NCBI RefSeq assembly: GCF_002921145.1
Contig: NZ_PQVI01000081.1
Coordinates: forward strand, 1 to 39,095
Reading direction: 5' to 3'
DNA from: Avibacterium endocarditidis
GTDB lineage: Bacteria > Pseudomonadota > Gammaproteobacteria > Enterobacterales > Pasteurellaceae
Length of the DNA stretch: 39,095 bases
How positions within the stretch are numbered: the stretch's first letter is position 1; each line of letters opens with the position of its first letter. Shown here in pieces: positions 20,076 to 29,658 of this stretch. Under the pieces are notes generated by a model. It saw only the letters and a program-made list of their open reading frames with translations. It had not been told where the DNA came from and made no database searches. The position numbers were made by a program, and so were the translations under genes.

Positions 20076-20579
20076 TTAAAGATTTTCTAAATTGCTGAGC
20101 AGTTTGAGTAATAATTGCTTTAACTGCTGTTGTTCTTGCTTGTCTAACACGGAAAAAATGTCATCGACTTGTTTCCATTGATTTGGCAACAGTTGCTCCA
20201 AAAACTGTACACCTTGCGCCGTGAGTTTTAAGGAAAAAGCACGGCGATCGCCCGCTACTTCCGTACGTTCTAACCATTCCCGCTTCACTAATTCATCGGC
20301 AATGCGTGTGGCATTGGTTTTAGAATAACCAAAAATCTCACTTAATTTGCTCGGCTGCAAAGAATGATTAGGCTGGCAATACAACACGGCCAGAGCCATA
20401 AATAGGGTGTCGTTGAGCTGATATTTTTTTAATAACTGATTGCGTCTTTCCACATAATGGCTGCTATTGTGTAGCAACAAACGTGCCAGCAAAATTTGCT
20501 CCACAGGCATTGCGGGATTATTTTGTGCTGATTGACGAATTAACTTTTCTTGTTCTGAAAACGAAATCGGCATAGACAT
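20076..20579 (-). CDS. MarR-family transcriptional regulator (EmrR-like)
   Basis: This 167-residue winged-helix protein has the core ALAVLYCQPNHSLQPSKLSEIFGYSKTNATRIADELVKREWLERTEVAGDRRAFSLKLTAQG, typical of the MarR family. Position, size and linkage resemble E. coli EmrR (MprA), which represses emrRAB and releases DNA when bound by drugs; that control is inferred here. The first ATG at 20579 and a second at 20573 are both possible, and neither has a strong ribosome site. A 22-bp palindrome lies about 30 bases upstream and is a likely autoregulatory operator. A decayed insertion sequence begins 86 bases upstream. Confidence 0.88.
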   Translation of the reverse strand: MSMPISFSEQEKLIRQSAQNNPAMPVEQILLARLLLHNSSHYVERRNQLLKKYQLNDTLFMALAVLYCQPNHSLQPSKLSEIFGYSKTNATRIADELVKREWLERTEVAGDRRAFSLKLTAQGVQFLEQLLPNQWKQVDDIFSVLDKQEQQQLKQLLLKLLSNLENL

Positions 20580-20609
20580 AATAATAACTAGGTAGAAAAT
20601 AAACTGCGT

Positions 20610-20631
20610 AATAGTAACCTAGGTTACTATT
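20610..20631. promoter_or_regulatory. 22-bp perfect palindrome, candidate MarR-family operator
   Basis: The core ATAGTAACCTAGGTTACTAT with one flanking A/T pair is perfectly self-complementary. It lies in the promoter region of the MarR-emrAB operon. A partial copy, TAACTAGGTA, lies between it and the start codon (20585-20594). MarR-family dimers bind such palindromes; which protein binds here is inferred. Confidence 0.65.
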
Positions 20632-20664
20632 TAAGTCAAAAAAATACCGCACTTTAGTGTAAAG

Positions 20665-21847
20665 TGATCTGCACCCCAAAAGTTGGACAGCATCCACAAA
20701 TTAAGGAGCGGATTTTTTATGGGAAAATATTATTCAACAGAGTTTAAACTGTGGGCGATATCGTTAGTCTCTGAGTAGGGAATGAGCGTACGTCAGGCAG
20801 CGGAATATTGTGCTCTTTCCAATCATAGCCAAATTGTGATTTAGTTGCAACGCGTATAAAAAATACGGTATTAATGGGCTCATCCGTCAGCCTAATCGAA
20901 AGAAGAATGTGATGAGATTACCCAAACGCCCCGTCAAAACCGATGAAAAAGAACTTTTATTATAAGAACTTGAGTCTCTTCGTGCGGATAATGCCTATTT
21001 AAAAAAGTCTTTGGCGCTCAGAGGCCTCAAACTCAAGCGGAAAGATGTGCCACCGTCCGAGAGTTAAGTGCGCAATGTCCCCTTTCCGTATTACTGACAG
21101 TGGCGAAACCACCTCGCACTACATTCTATTATGCAAGAAAAATCAAGGGGTTAGATGATATTAATAACTTGATACTGGAAATATTTAAGGCGATTCAAGG
21201 ACGAGATGGTTACCGTATTATTTGAGCAAAGTTACACGAGCAAGGGCATTATCTAAGTGGAAAAACGGTGCTGAAACGAATGCGTCACCTAAATATCCGC
21301 TCCTGCGTAAAGCGAAAAAGCGTATGAAGATGGGAGGAGCCGCTTATCTCGCACCAAATTTGATGGCAAGAAATTTTAAAGCGAAGGCGCTAAACGAGAA
21401 GTGGGTCACTGATGTGACCGAATTTCGTGTAGGAAATGAAAAGCTGTATCTTTCGCCGATGATGGATTTGGCGAACCGTGAGATTATTGCCTACCAAATC
21501 GGACGGCGACAACGTTTTGGGCTTGTTTCAAAAATGCTTAAAGAAGCCTTATCGAAGCGAGGTTCTGGCGCAGCTCCACTGATTCATAGCAACCAAGATT
21601 CAAAGCATGAGTCGCAAGGGGAATTGCGATGATAATGCGGTGATAGAGCGCTTTTTTAGCATTGTGAAGTCGGAATGTTTTTACCCGAATCTTTTACCAA
21701 TGTCGTGGAGCTGGAGGAGGCGCTGCACGAATATATTCGCTATTATAATGAAGTGCGGATTAAACCCGCGTTAAACAATTTGAGCCCTGTGCAATACAGA
21801 GCTCAATATTTAACTTCCTAGGTCTCTAGGATTTGGGGTGCAGATCA
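20665..21847 (+). mobile_element. Decayed IS3-family insertion sequence (IS150-like)
   Basis: The 1183-bp element is bounded by perfect 16-bp inverted repeats TGATCTGCACCCCAAA (20665-20680) and their complement (21832-21847). It contains remnants of the two overlapping transposase frames typical of IS3 elements. I see no convincing target-site duplication. It lies between the MarR-family gene and dusA and breaks neither. An uptake signal sits just outside the left end (20646). Confidence 0.88.
20719..21821 (+). pseudogene. Remnant of IS3-family transposase (orfA and orfB)
   Basis: OrfA starts at 20719 (AAGGAG upstream) with MGKYYSTEFKLWAISLVSE, a helix-turn-helix with an in-frame stop, and continues in pieces: YGINGLIRQPNRKKN, then after another stop ELESLRADNAYLKKSLAL. 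OrfB fragments include GRDGYRII, the integrase core ALNEKWVTDVTEFRVGNEKL...[27 protein letters not shown], and an intact C-terminus ([26 protein letters not shown]) ending at 21821. Several stops and frame changes are present. The second catalytic Asp block reads HSNQDSKH instead of the usual HSDQG, so even a repaired protein would probably be inactive. Unlike the single breaks elsewhere, this is real decay. Confidence 0.88.
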
Positions 21848-21873
21848 TTTTTTTACTTCAATATCCAGCACAA

Positions 21874-22872
21874 TTAGGCTTCCACAAAGGCTAGAGCTTG
21901 TTTCACCACTTCAATGCCTGCACCGGTTTTATGGGCGTTTTCGCTGAGGTGTCTGCGCCATTGGCGTGCGCCTTTACAGTTTTGGAATGCACCAAGCATA
22001 TGGCGTGTGATGTGGTTGAGGTGAACGCCTTGCGTGAGCTGTTGCTCAATATAAGGGAACATTTTTTCCACCGCTTCTCTTGGGCGCACAATGGAGCTTT
22101 GCGGATCAAACAAAGCTTGGTCAATGTAACCTAATAAACTTGGGTTCTGATAGGCTTCACGCCCCACCATTACGCCATCTACATAATTCAAATGAGCTTG
22201 AATTTCTTCAATGGTTTTAATCCCACCGTTAATACTAATCCACAATTGTGGAAAATCCCGTTTCAGTTGGTAAACCCGCTCATAATCAAGTGGCGGGATT
22301 TCGCGATTTTCTTTTGGGCTTAAACCGCTGAGCCACGCTTTGCGCGCGTGAACGATCAATTCTTGGCAGCCTGCTTGACTTACTTTCTGCACGAAATCAC
22401 AAAGAAATTCATAGCTGTCTAAATCATCAATACCAATACGCGTTTTCACCGTAACGGGAATGTTCACGGCGGATTGCATTTGTTCAACACACTGAACAAC
22501 TAAATCCGCTTTTGCCATTAGGCACGCACCAAACATTCCATTTTGTACGCGATCAGAGGGGCAACCTACATTGAGATTAATTTCTTGATAGCCCCGTTGT
22601 TCTGCCAACCTAGCACAATGTTGCAACTGATCGGGATCGCTACCGCCAAGCTGAAGTGCCACAGGATTTTCCACCAGATCAAATTCTAAATGATCGTATT
22701 TGGCGTGAATGATCGCCCCTGTGGTGACCATTTCCGTATAAAGTAAGGCGTGCTGGCTAAATTGGCGATGAAAATAGCGGCAATGGCGGGTTGTCCAATC
22801 GAGCATTGGGGCGACAGAAAATCGCCCACGATAAAAGTGCGGTGTTTTTTTTGTTGATTTTTGTTGATTCAT
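21874..22872 (-). CDS. dusA: tRNA-dihydrouridine synthase A
   Basis: DusA is an FMN/NADPH-dependent enzyme that reduces uridine 20/20a in the tRNA D-loop. The TIM-barrel part carries [54 protein letters not shown] (with the conserved cysteine), [28 protein letters not shown] and [14 protein letters not shown] DusA-type helical C-terminus follows. The 332-residue length is normal. Its ATG overlaps the stop of the upstream ClC gene by one base (TAATG), so the two are probably co-translated. The IS remnant lies just beyond its 3' end. Confidence 0.95.
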   Translation of the reverse strand: MNQQKSTKKTPHFYRGRFSVAPMLDWTTRHCRYFHRQFSQHALLYTEMVTTGAIIHAKYDHLEFDLVENPVALQLGGSDPDQLQHCARLAEQRGYQEINLNVGCPSDRVQNGMFGACLMAKADLVVQCVEQMQSAVNIPVTVKTRIGIDDLDSYEFLCDFVQKVSQAGCQELIVHARKAWLSGLSPKENREIPPLDYERVYQLKRDFPQLWISINGGIKTIEEIQAHLNYVDGVMVGREAYQNPSLLGYIDQALFDPQSSIVRPREAVEKMFPYIEQQLTQGVHLNHITRHMLGAFQNCKGARQWRRHLSENAHKTGAGIEVVKQALAFVEA

Positions 22873-24277
22873 TATTTGTTTTCTTCTTGTACGGCTGCTT
22901 TTTGCTGTTCTTGCTGTTTCAGCTCATCTTGCTTTGCCTGTTCTTGAATACGCTGACGGAAACGCCCTGCAGCAAAATGATAGAACGGTTTTGCGTTAAA
23001 TTGGCGTGAAATAATAGAAGCGATAAGGCTACAAATCAAGAGCCAAAATAATACAGGCTCACTCGCAGTCATTTCCATCACGATCACACTTGCCGTAACA
23101 GGGGATTGGGTTGCTCCCGCCAAAAATGCTGCCATACAGAGCAAAACTAAAAGGCGTTGATCAACAATTTCTCCCGTAAGCGACCAAACTTGAACACCAA
23201 TCCCCGCCCCAGTAGTGAGTGCCGGAGTGAAAATGCCGCCTGCCGTGCCAGTCCAATAAGTGGCAACCGTAGCAAATAATTTACTTATCCCAACTTCTGA
23301 GGCAACGGTTTGACCATCAAGGGCTTTGGTTACGACTTCGTAACCCGTGCCGTAAGTTTGTCCGTGAGTGAATGTACCAAGTCCTGCAAGAATCAAGCCT
23401 AAAATAAACGCCATGTAAATAGGGTGGCGGCGGATCCAACCACGCATTTTTGCGGGGACTGTGCCTGCAACGCCTTTGGCGAGTAACCACGCAAAAACGC
23501 CACCTAACACCCCGCTCACTACGCCACAGAGGATCACCCATAAAAACATATGAGGTACGGAAGTTTGCCCGTGATAATTGGGGAAATAAGGATTATTGCC
23601 TTCAATAGCAACTAAAATAAATCCAGCAGCCAATACGCCGAGCAATACACGACGTTCCCAGCGTAATAAAATGCCCCGCCCGAGTTCTTCAATGGCAAAA
23701 ATTACACCGCCTAATGGGGCATTGAACGCCGCAGCCAATCCTCCCGCCGCCCCTGTTGCCATTAATTCATTGGCATTTAAGCCCTTGAATGCCAAGCCGT
23801 GGCGGCGGCACACATTGCCCCACGCATACATTACCGCTGCGCCCACTTGCACGGACGGCCCTTCACGCCCCACGGAAGCACCAAATAACATCGCCAAAAA
23901 CGTGAGTGGAATTTTCCACAGGGTTTGCCCAAAAGCAATGAGCTTGCTTTTATTGGCGCTGTACGGCATATCAATAGAGGCAATCACTTGCGGAATCCCA
24001 CTGCCCGAAACATAGGGGGTATATTTTGCGGTAAACCAAGCTAAAAATGCCAAGCCTAAGGGCAACACAACCCAAACAGCATAAGGGTGTTTCGCCGTCC
24101 ATAAGGCATTCCAGTGTAAGGCAAGATCGGCAAATTTCGCAAAGCCAAGAGAAAATAAGGACACCAACGCCGCGCCGATCAATAAGCAGGAAAACTCAAT
24201 GGTTTTACGCGAAATACGATAGCTTTGGCGTAATTTTCGGTGAAAATGACGAATTTTTGGGTGAATCGCTTTAACAT
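22872..24277 (-). CDS. ClC-family chloride channel/antiporter (N-terminal frameshift)
   Basis: This multi-pass membrane protein has the ClC selectivity-filter motifs [21 protein letters not shown] (with the gating glutamate) and [17 protein letters not shown], plus [18 protein letters not shown]. The C-terminus is charged and Gln/Lys-rich. In bacteria such proteins exchange chloride for protons or conduct it. The open frame lacks an ATG at its N-terminal end. An ATG at 24277 stands in another frame, and adding one base at T3 (24270-24272) links it to [27 protein letters not shown] and the main frame, giving 468 residues. That repair is inferred; a TTG start at 24182 is the alternative. It is similar to but not a close match for E. 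coli ClcA, so I leave the symbol empty. Confidence 0.85.
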
Positions 24278-24311
24278 TTTAGATGATTGAGATGAAAATA
24301 AATTGCGGAAA

Positions 24312-24320
24312 ATTATAGCA
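24312..24320 (-). promoter_or_regulatory. Extended -10 promoter of the ClC gene
   Basis: On the minus strand TGCTATAAT is a perfect extended -10 element, 35 bases before the proposed ATG at 24277. No -35 is obvious, which extended -10 promoters tolerate. It supports the upstream ATG over the internal TTG. Confidence 0.55.
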
Positions 24321-24378
24321 ATATTTTCGTGCGTGAGATATGGCAAGGATCAAGAAGATGAAAAATAGGCAAAAAAAT

Positions 24379-24415
24379 CACCGCACTTATTTCGCAAATA
24401 AAGTAAAGTGCGGTG
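24379..24415 (-). terminator. Uptake-signal pair acting as deoD terminator
   Basis: CACCGCACTT (24379-24388) and AAGTGCGGTG (24406-24415) form a 10-bp stem from two inverted uptake signals. On the minus strand it is followed by A and then seven T's, 16 bases after the deoD stop. Such paired uptake signals often double as terminators in Haemophilus. Confidence 0.85.
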
Positions 24416-24430
24416 AGATTTTGTTAAAAA

Positions 24431-25147
24431 TTAAGCTTGATCACCAAGCAATACGCTTTCTAACGCAATTTCAATCATCTCATTGAACGTAAGTTGGCGT
24501 TCTTCTGCGGTGGTTTGCTCGTGTGTGCGAATGTGGTCTGATACGGTACAGATAGTTAAGGCTTTTGCACCAAATTCTGCAGCAACACCATAAATGCCCG
24601 CGGCTTCCATTTCTACGCCCAAAATGCCGTATTTTTCCATTACGTCAAACATTTCCACATCTGGCGTATAGAACAGATCAGCAGAATAAAGGTTTCCCAC
24701 ACGCACATTGATGCCTTTGTTTTTTGCCGCTTGCACGGCAGCTTGGGTCATATCAAAATCGGCAATAGCAGCAAAATCGTTATCTTTAAAGCGAATGCGG
24801 TTCACTTTGGAATCCGTACAAGCGCCAAGCCCGATGATCACTTCACGCAATTTCACATCTGGACGCACGGCACCGCACGAACCGACGCGGATAATTTTTT
24901 TTACGCCGTATTCAGTGATCAGCTCTTTGGCATAAATAGAGCAAGACGGAATACCCATTCCGTGTCCCATTACAGAGATTTTACGACCTTTGTATGTGCC
25001 TGTGTAGCCAAGCATATTACGCACGTTGGTTACTTCTTTGGCATCGTCTAAAAAGGTTTCAGCAATATATTTAGCACGCAACGGGTCGCCAGGCATTAAT
25101 ACTACGTCAGCAAAAGCCCCAGCGGGTGCGTTAATATGTGGAGTCAT
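24431..25147 (-). CDS. deoD: Purine-nucleoside phosphorylase DeoD-type
   Basis: DeoD cleaves purine (deoxy)nucleosides with phosphate to base and (deoxy)ribose-1-phosphate. It has the hexameric PNP blocks [53 protein letters not shown] and TVSDHI. At 238 residues it matches the family. AGAGGA precedes the ATG. It lies 17 bases after deoB, whose product converts the ribose-1-phosphate it makes. An uptake-signal hairpin terminates the operon. Confidence 0.96.
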   Translation of the reverse strand: MTPHINAPAGAFADVVLMPGDPLRAKYIAETFLDDAKEVTNVRNMLGYTGTYKGRKISVMGHGMGIPSCSIYAKELITEYGVKKIIRVGSCGAVRPDVKLREVIIGLGACTDSKVNRIRFKDNDFAAIADFDMTQAAVQAAKNKGINVRVGNLYSADLFYTPDVEMFDVMEKYGILGVEMEAAGIYGVAAEFGAKALTICTVSDHIRTHEQTTAEERQLTFNEMIEIALESVLLGDQA

Positions 25148-25164
25148 AATCTATCCTCTTAAAG

Positions 25165-26403
25165 TTAATCTTGATGGTGAAAATCAATGATTGATTTGCC
25201 GTAATCCATTGGCGGCAGATCAAAATAATCAGCGACAGTTTGCCCTACGTCAGCGAAAGTGTCGCGTTTGCCTAAGAATTGTTTTGGCACTTGCGAACCG
25301 TATAATAGCACAGGGATATGCTCGCGAGTGTGATCCGTGCCGTGCCAAGTTGGGTCGCAACCGTGGTCAGCTGTGAAAATGAGTAAATCATCTTCGTTCA
25401 TTAAGGCTAATAATTCTGGAATACGGCTGTCGAAGTATTCTAATGCAGCAGCATAACCTGCTACATCACGGCGATGGCCGAAATCAGAGTCAAAGTTTAC
25501 AAAGTTGGTGAAAACAATGGAATTTTCACCCGCTCTTTTCACTTCCACAAGGGTTTTGTCGAATAATTCTTCCAAGCCCGTGGCTTTCACTTTTTCGGTG
25601 ATTCCCGTGTGTGCGTAAATATCCGCAATTTTGCCGATAGAAATCACATCGCCTTGTTTTTCTTCCACTAGTTTTTGTAATACGGTTTTGGCAGGTGGCT
25701 CAATGGCGTAGTCTTTACGGTTACCTGTGCGAGAAAATTCGCCCGCTTTGTTGCCCACAAATGGGCGAGCGATTACGCGGCCAATGTTGTAATCAGCCAG
25801 TTCTTCACGCACGATTTCACATAATTCGTAAAGTTTTTCCAAGCCGTAGGTTTCTTCGTGGCAAGCAATTTGGAAAACGGAATCTGCCGAGGTGTAGAAA
25901 ATCGGTTTGCCCGTTTTCATATGTTCTTCACCAAGCTGATCTAAGATCACCGTGCCAGAAGAATGACAGTTGCCGAGATAGCCATCAAGCCCCGCACGTT
26001 CAACAATACGATCTAAAAGCGCTTGTGGGAAGCTGTTTTCGTGTTCTGGGAAGTAGCCCCAATCAAATAACACGGGAACGCCTGCGATCTCCCAGTGTCC
26101 TGATGGAGTGTCTTTACCTGAAGAAATTTCTTTTGCATAAGCATAACCGCCGATTAAATTTGGCGTAGGGTTAAAACCCGCTGGCAATTCACCGCAAGAT
26201 TCTTTCGCAGCCAAGCCTAAGCCGAGTTTTTCAAAGTTAGGCAGATGAAGTGGGCCTTTGCGGCCATTTTTGTCTTCTAGCCCTTCCGCACAACGTTGTG
26301 CAATATGGCCTAAGGTGTTCGCTCCTTTATCGCCAAATTTTTCTGCATCTTCACTTGAACCAATACCGAAAGAATCTAACATCATTATAAATACGCGTTT
26401 CAT
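25165..26403 (-). CDS. deoB: Phosphopentomutase
   Basis: DeoB moves phosphate between C1 and C5 of ribose or deoxyribose, joining nucleoside breakdown to central metabolism. It belongs to the alkaline-phosphatase superfamily: the metal and nucleophile motif is [26 protein letters not shown] near the N-terminus, with [22 protein letters not shown] and the metal-binding [21 protein letters not shown] later. The length is 412 residues. AAGGAGC precedes the ATG. It is the first gene of deoBD; the nucleoside transporter nupC lies upstream on the same strand. Confidence 0.96.
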   Translation of the reverse strand: MKRVFIMMLDSFGIGSSEDAEKFGDKGANTLGHIAQRCAEGLEDKNGRKGPLHLPNFEKLGLGLAAKESCGELPAGFNPTPNLIGGYAYAKEISSGKDTPSGHWEIAGVPVLFDWGYFPEHENSFPQALLDRIVERAGLDGYLGNCHSSGTVILDQLGEEHMKTGKPIFYTSADSVFQIACHEETYGLEKLYELCEIVREELADYNIGRVIARPFVGNKAGEFSRTGNRKDYAIEPPAKTVLQKLVEEKQGDVISIGKIADIYAHTGITEKVKATGLEELFDKTLVEVKRAGENSIVFTNFVNFDSDFGHRRDVAGYAAALEYFDSRIPELLALMNEDDLLIFTADHGCDPTWHGTDHTREHIPVLLYGSQVPKQFLGKRDTFADVGQTVADYFDLPPMDYGKSIIDFHHQD

Positions 26404-26511
26404 TTTAAGCTCCTTTATTATTGAACGCTGTTTTAGAATAACAGAATATTTGCTTTATTTTTGAACGTTATGTTTCAAGAAGATTTATTACCTGTGTTCA
26501 ATAATCTACAA

Positions 26512-26527
26512 TAGCAAACGTTTTCTT
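26512..26527. promoter_or_regulatory. PurR/LacI-type operator candidate upstream of deoB
   Basis: TAGCAAACGTTTTCTT matches the PurR consensus ANGCAANCGNTTNCNT at all fixed positions except the first. It lies about 110 bases upstream of deoB in the nupC-deoB gap. PurR or a CytR-like protein could bind it; no regulator gene is in the window to decide this. Confidence 0.4.
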
Positions 26528-26541
26528 TGTCTTAATATGAC

Positions 26542-26567
26542 AACACCACGAACAATGTCGTGGTGTT
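26542..26567 (-). terminator. 10-bp hairpin downstream of nupC
   Basis: AACACCACGA and TCGTGGTGTT form a perfect 10-bp stem with a 6-base loop, 43 bases beyond the nupC stop. No U-tract follows on either strand, so it may be a mRNA 3'-end stabiliser or part of a Rho-dependent end rather than an intrinsic terminator. Confidence 0.5.
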
Positions 26568-26609
26568 ATCGAAAAATTCGGTGAAATTTTACCGCACTTT
26601 TCTTACATT

Positions 26610-27854
26610 TTATAGTGCAGCACCACTTAAACCGATAAATAAACCTGCAATGGTTGCACTCATCAGATTTGCTAATGATCCTGCGATCACCGCTTTGATA
26701 CCAAGACGTGCAATATCACCACGGCGGCTTGGTGCCATTCCACCTAATCCACCGATTAAGATGGCGATAGAGCTGAAGTTGGCGAAACCACAAAGGGCGA
26801 AAGTAATAATCGCTTTGGTTTTATCGCTTAATTGTACCGCAGCGTCCGCAGCAAGGTAAGGGGCAAATTCTAAGTAGCCAACAAATTCGTTCACCGCTAA
26901 TTTAATCCCGATCATTTGACCTGCAACCGCAGCGTCGTCCCAAGGTACACCAATTACCCAAGCCAGAGGGCGGAAAATCCAACCTAAAATTAAGCCAAGA
27001 GAAAGTTCAGGCATACCGAACCAGTTGCCGATACCACCTAATAAACCATTGACTAAGGCAATTAATGCTACGAAGGCAATCAACATTGCGCCCACATTCA
27101 TTGCCAACTGCATACCAGATGAAGCCCCTGCTGCTGCTGCATCTAAAATATTAGAAGGCTGTTCCAAATCTACTTTTTCAATGTCATCATTGAATTTTTC
27201 TGTTTGTGGCACCATCAATTTAGCAAACAACAAGCCCGCAGGTGCTGCCATAAATGATGCTGCGATTAAGTATGGCAATGGCACACCTAAGCCTGCGTAA
27301 CCTGCTAACACTGAACCCGCAATAGAGGCTAAGCCACCACACATCACAGCAAAGAGTTCGGATTCAGTCATTTTGCTGATATAAGGTTTCACCACCAATG
27401 GCGCTTCTGTTTGTCCCACGAAAATATTTGCCGCAGCGGACATTGATTCCGCTTTAGACGTACCTAATATTTTTTGTAAGCCACCGCCAATGATACGGAT
27501 AATAAATTGCATAATACCAATATAGTAAAGTAGAGAAATGAGCGCTGAGAAGAATACGATGATGGATAATACTTTAACAGCAAAAATAAAACCCGATTTT
27601 TCAACGTCAGCTAAGCCACCAAATAAGAAATTTGTTCCTTCGTTACCATAGCTAATTACGGTGCTGACTCCGTTTGACAAGGCAAGTAAGATTTCACGCC
27701 CCACGGGCACATACAAAATAAACGCACCGATTAGGATTTGAATTAATAACGCACCGCCCACAGTACGCAAACTAATCGCACGGCGATTGCTAGATAATAG
27801 AACGGCAATAGCAAGAAGTACAACAATGCCTAGCACACTTATTAAGCTACTCAT
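26610..27854 (-). CDS. nupC: Concentrative nucleoside transporter, NupC family
   Basis: This inner-membrane importer couples nucleoside uptake to an ion gradient. Conserved blocks include the N-terminal gate region ([29 protein letters not shown]), [46 protein letters not shown] and [34 protein letters not shown], with about ten hydrophobic segments in 414 residues. AAGGAAA precedes the ATG. It lies upstream of deoB and deoD on the same strand: uptake followed by phosphorolysis and pentose-phosphate conversion. Confidence 0.94.
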   Translation of the reverse strand: MSSLISVLGIVVLLAIAVLLSSNRRAISLRTVGGALLIQILIGAFILYVPVGREILLALSNGVSTVISYGNEGTNFLFGGLADVEKSGFIFAVKVLSIIVFFSALISLLYYIGIMQFIIRIIGGGLQKILGTSKAESMSAAANIFVGQTEAPLVVKPYISKMTESELFAVMCGGLASIAGSVLAGYAGLGVPLPYLIAASFMAAPAGLLFAKLMVPQTEKFNDDIEKVDLEQPSNILDAAAAGASSGMQLAMNVGAMLIAFVALIALVNGLLGGIGNWFGMPELSLGLILGWIFRPLAWVIGVPWDDAAVAGQMIGIKLAVNEFVGYLEFAPYLAADAAVQLSDKTKAIITFALCGFANFSSIAILIGGLGGMAPSRRGDIARLGIKAVIAGSLANLMSATIAGLFIGLSGAAL

Positions 27855-28095
27855 ATTAGAATTTCCTTAAATGTAAAATTGATATAAAAAAGCGAGCTAA
27901 TTCTACTGTTTTTTGTAATGAAATGCTTGCAAAAATGTACAAAAATGTGAAGGCAAGCGATTGCTTTGCTGTAAAAAGCAACAATTTCTTAAACGTTTTA
28001 GCTATATGTTATAGAGATTAAGAAGTTGGGATTTAGGCAAATTTCCTTTATCATCACAACTAAAAGTGCGGTGCAAATTTACGACAAATTTATTT

Positions 28096-28746
28096 ATGAA
28101 AAATCAATTTAAAGTTCTCCCTAAAACGCCTTGGACAGCAAAAAACTTCTGGTCTGTGGAGCTTCAGCCCTTATGCGTACTTATCCTTTCTTTATTGATT
28201 TTAGGGCTTGGCGAAGGATTGCTTTTGCTTTCTAACCTCGGCTCAGCCCCTTGGACAGTACTTTCACAAGGCATTGCGTTACAGGCAGGATTTAGCGTAG
28301 GCTGGGCATCATTATTGATTAGCGCATTGGTGATGCTAATGTGGCTGCCACTCAAACTCCGTGTCGGCTTAGGGACAATCTTAAATATGCTTTTGGTTGC
28401 CTTGGCTTTAGGCATTAGTGTTGCTTTTCTGCCAGCTCCAAGTGGAATTCTATTGCGTATTGGCTATGCCATCATCGGGATTTTGCTCTTTGGGATCGCC
28501 TCCGCGTTTTATCTCACCTGCCATCAAGGTGGCGGACCAAGAGATGGACTAATGGTTGGGCTTTGCCACCGCTTTCACTGCAAGGTTGGTATTGTCAGAA
28601 CCATTATGGAAGTTACCGTTTGTGTATTAGGCTTTATGCTCGGCGGCACAGTGGGCATTGGCACATTATTGTTTGCTTTTTCTATTGGCTGGGTGGTGCA
28701 AGCAACATTAAGCATAATGGTTAATTGCTTATCCCCTGAAAAATAA
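28096..28746 (+). CDS. YczE/YyaS-like integral membrane protein
   Basis: This 216-residue protein has five or more hydrophobic segments. The pattern LGLGEGLLLLSNLGSAPWTVLSQGIALQAGFSVGWASLLISALVML, followed by GGGPRDGLMVGL, is characteristic of the YczE/YitT-like membrane family, whose function is not established. I chose the ATG at 28096. The open frame can be extended upstream to a GTG that is part of an uptake signal (28064), which is unlikely to be a start. No good ribosome site is visible. It is divergent from nupC with a 240-base gap and is followed by an uptake signal and then lgtF. Confidence 0.8.
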   Translation: MKNQFKVLPKTPWTAKNFWSVELQPLCVLILSLLILGLGEGLLLLSNLGSAPWTVLSQGIALQAGFSVGWASLLISALVMLMWLPLKLRVGLGTILNMLLVALALGISVAFLPAPSGILLRIGYAIIGILLFGIASAFYLTCHQGGGPRDGLMVGLCHRFHCKVGIVRTIMEVTVCVLGFMLGGTVGIGTLLFAFSIGWVVQATLSIMVNCLSPEK

Positions 28747-28830
28747 AGTGCGGTGATTTTTTCATTCTTTTTCTTTTCAGCAAAGATCCGTTACACTAGC
28801 GCAAAAGTGATTTTAAAAAAGGGATAAATT

Positions 28831-29592
28831 ATGCCAACCATTAGCGTTGCAATGATTGTAAAAAATGAACAGCAAGATCTTGCACAATGCTTAGCCAGTG
28901 TGAAAGATTGGGTGGACGAGATTGTGATTTTAGATTCGGGCAGTACCGATAATACCAAAGAAATCGCCCTACAATATGGCGCGAAATTCTATGAAAATAC
29001 CGATTGGCAAGGCTTTGGCAAACAACGCCAACTTGCCCAGCAATATGTTACGTCCGATTATGTGCTATGGCTAGACGCTGATGAACGGGTAACCGATGAG
29101 TTACGGGAAAATATTCAGCAAGCGGTGGCAAACAATTTGCCGAATGTGGTGTACGATATTCCACGCATTAGCGAAGTGTTCGGGCGCTTAATTCGCCATT
29201 CGGGTTGGTATCCTGATTATGTAGTGCGTTTGTATCAAACCCAGTATGCAGGCTATAACGATGCCTTAGTTCACGAAAAAGTGGTGTATCCTGTCAATAC
29301 AAAAGTGGAAAAATTGGCGGGTAACTTGTTGCATTATCCTTATAAAAATTTGCATCATTACTTGGTGAAATCGGCTAACTATGCGCAAGCTTGGGCGGAA
29401 CAGCGCCATAGACAAGGCAAAAAAGCCACGCTGTTTCAAGGGATTACGCACGGCATTGCGACTTTCGCCAAAATGTATCTATTAAAAGCAGGATTTTTAG
29501 ATGGCAAAGAAGGCTTTTTATTAGCCGTGCTTTCAGGGCATTCTACCTTTGTTAAATATGCCGATTTGTGGATTAGAACGCGTAAAAAATAG
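28831..29592 (+). CDS. lgtF: Family 2 glycosyltransferase, lipooligosaccharide core (LgtF/WaaE-like)
   Basis: This cytoplasmic GT2-fold enzyme likely adds glucose (beta-1,4) to the first heptose of the lipooligosaccharide core, as LgtF does in Haemophilus. Motifs are [39 protein letters not shown] at the nucleotide-binding N-terminus, the metal-binding LWLDADERV, and the acceptor-side [18 protein letters not shown] and HEKVVY. It has 253 residues. GGGATA lies before the ATG. The convergent GT9 gene downstream also fits core synthesis. The exact sugar and linkage are inferred from the family. Confidence 0.85.
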   Translation: MPTISVAMIVKNEQQDLAQCLASVKDWVDEIVILDSGSTDNTKEIALQYGAKFYENTDWQGFGKQRQLAQQYVTSDYVLWLDADERVTDELRENIQQAVANNLPNVVYDIPRISEVFGRLIRHSGWYPDYVVRLYQTQYAGYNDALVHEKVVYPVNTKVEKLAGNLLHYPYKNLHHYLVKSANYAQAWAEQRHRQGKKATLFQGITHGIATFAKMYLLKAGFLDGKEGFLLAVLSGHSTFVKYADLWIRTRKK

Positions 29593-29611
29593 TAATAAAT
29601 CATAAATACAG

Positions 29612-29643
29612 AAGTCGGTGAAAAATTAGCCCGCACTTTTTTA
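29612..29643 (+). terminator. Terminator built from an imperfect uptake-signal pair
   Basis: AAGTCGG (29612-29618) pairs with CCGCACTT (29631-29638) with one bulged C, and a T6 run follows. It stands between lgtF and the convergent GT9 gene and looks like a decayed inverted uptake-signal pair. Confidence 0.5.
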
Positions 29644-29658
29644 TTTCTCGTTATCAAT

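Noticed and set aside
21222-21632. Open frame of 136 codons as an intact integrase-like gene
   Set aside because: It is only the longest surviving piece of the broken IS3 transposase; it begins at a TTG inside the gene and lacks the catalytic ends.
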